The translations under genes were made by a program, and so were the position numbers. The notes beneath the pieces were generated by a model. The model was not told where the DNA came from. It ran no database searches and saw only the letters and a list, made by a program, of their open reading frames with translations. A stretch of 64,000 bases of DNA from Austwickia chelonae NBRC 105200 (GTDB lineage Bacteria > Actinomycetota > Actinomycetes > Actinomycetales > Dermatophilaceae). Numbering within the stretch: the first letter of the stretch is position 1; the number at the start of each line of letters is the position of its first letter. Where the stretch lies: assembly GCF_000298175.1 (NCBI RefSeq), contig NZ_BAGZ01000008.1, forward strand, positions 372,001 to 436,000, given 5' to 3'. Shown in pieces: positions 60,571 to 64,000 of this stretch.

Positions 60571-60673
60571 GTCGCCCACTGTGGCAGAACGTACCGACAT
60601 TCATCGGGCAAATCGGGACTTCCATCGGGGTGTGCCTCGCGGACAGCAGACCGGGGCACCCTCGCCCGGCCGG

Positions 60674-60688
60674 TAGACTTCCACCTCG
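60674..60688 (+). promoter_or_regulatory. -10 element implying a leaderless ychF transcript
   Basis: TAGACT (60674-60679) ends 8 bases before the ychF GTG, the spacing expected for transcription starting at or next to the start codon. No purine-rich ribosome site precedes the GTG, which agrees. No clear -35 box is seen, which is common for actinobacterial leaderless promoters. Confidence 0.5.
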
Positions 60689-61767
60689 TGGCTCTCACCA
60701 TCGGCATCGTCGGACTTCCCAACGTCGGCAAGAGCACCATGTTCAACGCTTTGACGAAGAACAATGTGCTCGCCGCGAACTACCCCTTTGCGACCATCGA
60801 ACCGAATGTCGGTGTGGTCCCCCTTCCGGACCCTCGGCTGGATCAGCTCGCCGGCGTCTTCGGTAGCGAGCGGACGATCCCGGCCACGGTCTCCTTCGTC
60901 GACATCGCCGGCATCGTCCGCGGAGCCAGCGAGGGTGAAGGCCTGGGCAACAAGTTCCTTGCGAACATCCGTGAGGCCGACGCCATCTGCCAGGTGATCC
61001 GCGCCTTCGTCGACGATGATGTCACCCACGTCGACGGCAAGGTCGACCCGCGTTCGGACATCGAGACCATCAACACCGAGCTGATCCTCGCCGACCTGCA
61101 GACCCTCGAGAAGGCCGTCCCGCGGTTGGAGAAAGAGGTCAAGGCCAAGAAGGCCGACAAAGGCCTGTTGGATGCGGCGCTCGCGGCGCGGGAGATCCTC
61201 GAGGCGGGCGACACCCTGTTCAGCAAGAAGGACCGTATCGATCTTGCGGAGCTGCGTGAACTGGGTCTGATGACGACCAAACCCTTCCTGTACGTCTTCA
61301 ACGTCGACGAGGACCAGCTGGTCGACGAGGAGGAGAAGACCCGCCTGCAGGCGTTGGTGGCTCCGGTGGAAGCGGTCTTCCTGAACGCGAAGCTGGAGAT
61401 GGAACTGACCGAGCTGGAGCCCGAGGAGGCTCAGGAGCTGCTCGAATCGGTCGGGGTGGACGAGCCGGGGTTGGACAAGCTGGCACACACCGGTTTCCGC
61501 ACGTTGGGTTTGCAGACCTATCTGACGGCCGGGCCGAAGGAGGCCCGTGCGTGGACGATCCGGCAGGGTTGGACGGCTCCGCAAGCTGCAGGTGTGATCC
61601 ACACCGATTTCCAGCGGGGTTTCATCAAGGCCGAGGTCGTTGCTTTCGACGACCTGCTCGCTGCCGGGTCGATGGCCGATGCGAAAGCCGCAGGCAAGGT
61701 CCGGATGGAGGGTAAGGACTACGTGATGGCCGACGGCGACGTGGTGGAGTTCCGCTTCAACGTGTAG
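60688..61767 (+). CDS. ychF: Redox-regulated ribosome-binding ATPase YchF
   Basis: 359 residues from GTG 60688 (ALTIGIVGLPNVGKSTMFNA). Obg-family P-loop protein that prefers ATP and binds ribosomes. The G1 loop GLPNVGKST, G3 VDIAGIVRGASEGEGLGNKF, G4-like FNVDEDQL, a coiled-coil insertion, and a C-terminal TGS domain (KVRMEGKDYVMADGDVVEFR) are all seen. The upstream open frame in rmuC territory is a shadow. Confidence 0.96.
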   Translation: MALTIGIVGLPNVGKSTMFNALTKNNVLAANYPFATIEPNVGVVPLPDPRLDQLAGVFGSERTIPATVSFVDIAGIVRGASEGEGLGNKFLANIREADAICQVIRAFVDDDVTHVDGKVDPRSDIETINTELILADLQTLEKAVPRLEKEVKAKKADKGLLDAALAAREILEAGDTLFSKKDRIDLAELRELGLMTTKPFLYVFNVDEDQLVDEEEKTRLQALVAPVEAVFLNAKLEMELTELEPEEAQELLESVGVDEPGLDKLAHTGFRTLGLQTYLTAGPKEARAWTIRQGWTAPQAAGVIHTDFQRGFIKAEVVAFDDLLAAGSMADAKAAGKVRMEGKDYVMADGDVVEFRFNV

Positions 61768-61844
61768 TCACTGCAGCCAGCGCGCTGCGTGTCCTTCCGC
61801 TTGTCGTTTCGCAAGGCGGATTTGGCGGTGACCTGTGAGGAGAA

Positions 61845-61871
61845 CCTGCCAGGCCGGACCGGCCCGGCAGG
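61845..61871. terminator. GC-rich hairpin between ychF and the ART-like gene
   Basis: CCTGCC-A-GGCCGGACCGGCC-C-GGCAGG, nested dyads between convergent genes, 77 bases after ychF and 83 before the opposite stop. No T-run. Likely a terminator for one or both sides. Confidence 0.5.
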
Positions 61872-61954
61872 GGCGGTTGGGTGCTGGCTGGCCACGTCGC
61901 GCTGAAGGTTCGAAGGCCGGACAGCCGGTGGGCTACTCGCGCCCGACCACGACC

Positions 61955-62503
61955 TCACTCGCCGGGAGCTTGACCGACAGGCTCGACGCGTGCGCTTCTC
62001 CAGTCGATGCGGTCCGGGTCGATGATGAGTTCGTCCTCGCCTCCGAACAAGAGGCACGCGGTGACCGCCGTCGACTCGACCTGGGCGATACACACCCTGG
62101 GGGCGGAGTTCTCGCCGAATTGGTCGTAACGTACGGCGAAATCCTCCGCCACCTCACGCTGGAGGCTCCATGACCAACCACGGGCACCTTCTCCGCTGAA
62201 ACCACGGTAGGCGATGAGAGACGCAGGCAAGGTGGCGTACCTGCGGAGTTCACAACGCGACATGACGCACGCCGGATCCGCAGCGGCGACCGCACGCCAG
62301 ATCGCTGCCCAGGCATCCGGGCACCGTGACGGCAACTCCGCCTCGACCCAGGCATGACGGATGCTGGGGATCAAAGGTTCGATACCTTCGACTGCGATGC
62401 GCGCCGCGAGTGCCTCTGCGAGTTCGCACCCGGCACGTACGTGTTGTTCGAACGGGTTATCGCGCTCGGCGCGACTGTGCCGCTCACCCGGGTGTGGCTC
62501 CAT
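61955..62503 (-). CDS. Unrecognised protein, ADP-ribosyltransferase-like
   Basis: 182 residues, no membrane segment or signal peptide. I do not recognise the family with certainty. AYRGFSG (residues 98-104), GWSWSLQREVAEDFAVRYD (109 onward) and GEDELIIDPDRI (155 onward) resemble the R-S-E order of ADP-ribosyltransferase folds: an Arg in YRG, a Ser strand, then a Glu-containing loop. A weak ribosome site and an AT-poor upstream suggest modest expression. It lies downstream of recQ on the same strand. No partner antitoxin is visible. Confidence 0.6.
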   Translation of the reverse strand: MEPHPGERHSRAERDNPFEQHVRAGCELAEALAARIAVEGIEPLIPSIRHAWVEAELPSRCPDAWAAIWRAVAAADPACVMSRCELRRYATLPASLIAYRGFSGEGARGWSWSLQREVAEDFAVRYDQFGENSAPRVCIAQVESTAVTACLLFGGEDELIIDPDRIDWRSARVEPVGQAPGE

Positions 62504-62534
62504 GGGCCGACCGTAGCGCTAAGCCTGCCCTTCA

Positions 62535-62573
62535 GGCGCCCTGCGCGTCATCAGAGCGTGAGTGCAGGGCGCC
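62535..62573 (-). terminator. Hairpin between recQ and the ART-like gene
   Basis: GGCGCCCTGC pairs with GCAGGGCGCC across a 19-base loop, 9 bases after the recQ stop on the minus strand. It probably ends recQ transcription, so the downstream ART-like gene would need its own promoter. Confidence 0.6.
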
Positions 62574-62582
62574 CGGTCGGTG

Positions 62583-64000
62583 TCATCGCTCTTCGAGGGC
62601 GAGGTGCTGACCTGTCGTGACCTGGTCTTCCAACACGGCGAGGACCTCTTCGCCGTAGTCGGCGAGTTTCTTCGCACCGATGCCATTCACCGCGGCGAGG
62701 TCGGCGGACGTCGTCGGGCGAGCATCGACGATGCCGACGAGAGTGGCGTCGGAGAACACCATGTACGGGGCGATCTTCTTCTCCCGGGCGACCGAGGTGC
62801 GCCAGGCCCGCAACCGTTCGAAGATCTCCCGGTCCGCGGTGCCGAGGGATGTCGCCGCGCGTGGGGTGGCCGACCTCTCACCGGGGGCAGCCGGGCGGCG
62901 GGTGCGTCGCGTCTTCGTAGGCGCGCGGTACACGGCGAGTTCGACGACGGTCTCGCCTCGCAGCACGGCTCCGGCGCCTGGCCCGGGAGTGAGGACGCCG
63001 TAGTCACCGACGGCTTCGACGATGCCACGGGCCAGCAGCTGCCTCAGCGTCGAACGCCACTCGCGTTCGGATAGGTCGGTGCCGATGCCCCACACGGTCA
63101 ACTCGGCATGTCGTGAAGCGCGGGACCGTTCCGACTCCCGGCCGAGCAGGATGTCGATGACCTGCCCTGCGCCGAAATGTTGGTCCCGTTCGCGGTCGAG
63201 ACGGATGAGCGTCGACAGCAGCTTCTGAGCGGCGACCGTGCCGTCCCAGGTCTGGGGTGGTGCGAGACAGGTGTCGCAGTTGCCGCAGGGGGCGGACTCC
63301 TGGCCGAAGTAGCGCAGCAGCTGGACCCGGCGGCAGGTGACGCTCTCGCACAGGGCGAGCATCGCGTCGAGATGGGCGCGGGCATTGCGTTTGAACGTGT
63401 CGTCACCTTCACCGGTGTCGATGAACCGTCGCTGGCTCACTACATCCCCGAGCCCGTACGCCATCCACGCCGTCGCCGGTTGGCCGTCCCGTCCGGCCCG
63501 CCCCGTCTCCTGGTAGTAACCTTCGATGGATTTCGGCAGGTCGAGGTGGGCCACGAAACGTACGTCGGGTTTGTCGATGCCCATCCCGAAGGCGATCGTC
63601 GCGACAACAACGAGCCCGTCCTCCCGGAGGAAACGCTCCTGGTGGTCGCGACGCACCGAGACGTCGAGGCCGGCGTGATAAGGCACGGCCGGGACGCCCT
63701 GTTCGACGAGCCAGGTCGCGGTCTGTTCGACGCTCTTTCGCGACAGGCAGTAGACGATCCCCGACTCGCCGGCGTGTTCGGTGCGGATCAGCGTCAACAG
63801 TTGGTCGCGCGGACGGTCCTTGGGTTCGATGCGGTACTGGATGTTCGGCCGATCGAAACAGGAGACGAAATGCGCGGCCTGGCCGAGGCGGAGGTTCTGG
63901 GTGATCTCCTGGTGTGTGGCTCGGGTCGCGGTCGCGGTGAGTGCGATGCGCGGGACGGCGGGGAAGAGGTCGGCGAGGATTGACAGGCCGAGATAGTCGG
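62583..64000 (-). CDS. recQ: ATP-dependent DNA helicase RecQ (3' part)
   Basis: About 472 residues, open to the right edge; a TTG at 63797 is only internal, because reading on gives [13 protein letters not shown] and [15 protein letters not shown]. RecQ unwinds DNA in repair. Motifs IV-VI are present ([46 protein letters not shown]). The RQC zinc cysteines are in [22 protein letters not shown]-terminal HRDC domain ([20 protein letters not shown]) follows. The N-terminal Walker motifs lie outside the window. Confidence 0.95.
   Translation of the reverse strand, partial: DYLGLSILADLFPAVPRIALTATATRATHQEITQNLRLGQAAHFVSCFDRPNIQYRIEPKDRPRDQLLTLIRTEHAGESGIVYCLSRKSVEQTATWLVEQGVPAVPYHAGLDVSVRRDHQERFLREDGLVVVATIAFGMGIDKPDVRFVAHLDLPKSIEGYYQETGRAGRDGQPATAWMAYGLGDVVSQRRFIDTGEGDDTFKRNARAHLDAMLALCESVTCRRVQLLRYFGQESAPCGNCDTCLAPPQTWDGTVAAQKLLSTLIRLDRERDQHFGAGQVIDILLGRESERSRASRHAELTVWGIGTDLSEREWRSTLRQLLARGIVEAVGDYGVLTPGPGAGAVLRGETVVELAVYRAPTKTRRTRRPAAPGERSATPRAATSLGTADREIFERLRAWRTSVAREKKIAPYMVFSDATLVGIVDARPTTSADLAAVNGIGAKKLADYGEEVLAVLEDQVTTGQHLALEER

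Noticed and set aside
58943-60625. Minus-strand 560-codon Arg/Gly-rich frame over rmuC
   Set aside because: Different frame from rmuC, Arg/Pro/Gly composition typical of GC-rich shadows; the rmuC frame carries all family motifs.
1-64000. tRNA genes, CRISPR arrays, insertion sequences or prophage
   Set aside because: No cloverleaf, regular spaced repeat, transposase, integrase or phage protein was seen on reading both strands.

Overview
The window is from a high-GC Gram-positive actinobacterium, most likely in Micrococcales and possibly near Dermatophilaceae or Intrasporangiaceae. I judge this from protein style and gene order: an acidic N-terminal extension on NusG, many GTG and TTG starts, actinobacterial str/S10/spc order, an LpqY-SugABC-type sugar importer, and the fum, DUF4245, xseBA, ispH, ychF neighbourhood. 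The species cannot be fixed by reading alone. No rRNA, tRNA, CRISPR array, insertion sequence or phage gene was seen.

Layout, left to right. (1) 1-3820: end of secE, then nusG, rplK, rplA, rplJ, rplL, with a structured leader and attenuator before rplJ. (2) 4273-11825: rpoB and rpoC. (3) 12227-16610: rpsL, rpsG, fusA, tuf. (4) 16718-17962: an AT-richer family-4 glycosyltransferase on the minus strand, lying between the str and S10 operons. (5) 18342-27993: rpsJ to rplO, the S10 and spc operons, with tight stop/start overlaps. (6) 28135-31069: secY, adk, map, clearly AT-richer. (7) 31331-38313: infA, rpmJ, rpsM, rpsK, rpsD, rpoA, rplQ, truA, a small winged-helix regulator on the minus strand, then rplM and rpsI. 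(8) 38657-42489: glmM, facing a fumarase-carbonic anhydrase operon. (9) 42916-47350: a four-gene trehalose-type ABC importer, followed by a DUF4245 gene. (10) 48144-50827: xseB and xseA (minus) and ispH (plus). (11) 50874-59305: a divergent surface-polysaccharide cluster with polymerase, two glycosyltransferases, aminotransferase, initiating phosphoglycosyl transferase, flippase and a third glycosyltransferase. (12) 59335-64000: rmuC, ychF, an unrecognised ADP-ribosyltransferase-like gene and the 3' part of recQ.

The first 38 kb is core gene-expression machinery. Strong hairpins divide it into transcription units: after rplA, before rplJ, after rplL, rpoC, rpsG, tuf, rpsQ, rplO, rpsD, rplQ and rpsI. 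The right part has a conserved housekeeping backbone interrupted by two higher-GC accessory blocks: the sugar importer and the polysaccharide cluster. GlmM (hexosamine precursors) and IspH (isoprenoid precursors of the lipid carrier) are core genes whose products would feed such a glycan.

The points most worth following are the compact Wzx/Wzy-type cluster with its dyad-rich divergent promoter, the lone glycosyltransferase between tuf and rpsJ, the ART-like orphan gene, the fumarase-carbonic anhydrase coupling, the likely leaderless ychF transcript, and the structured leaders before rplJ, rpsL, rpsJ and rpsK.
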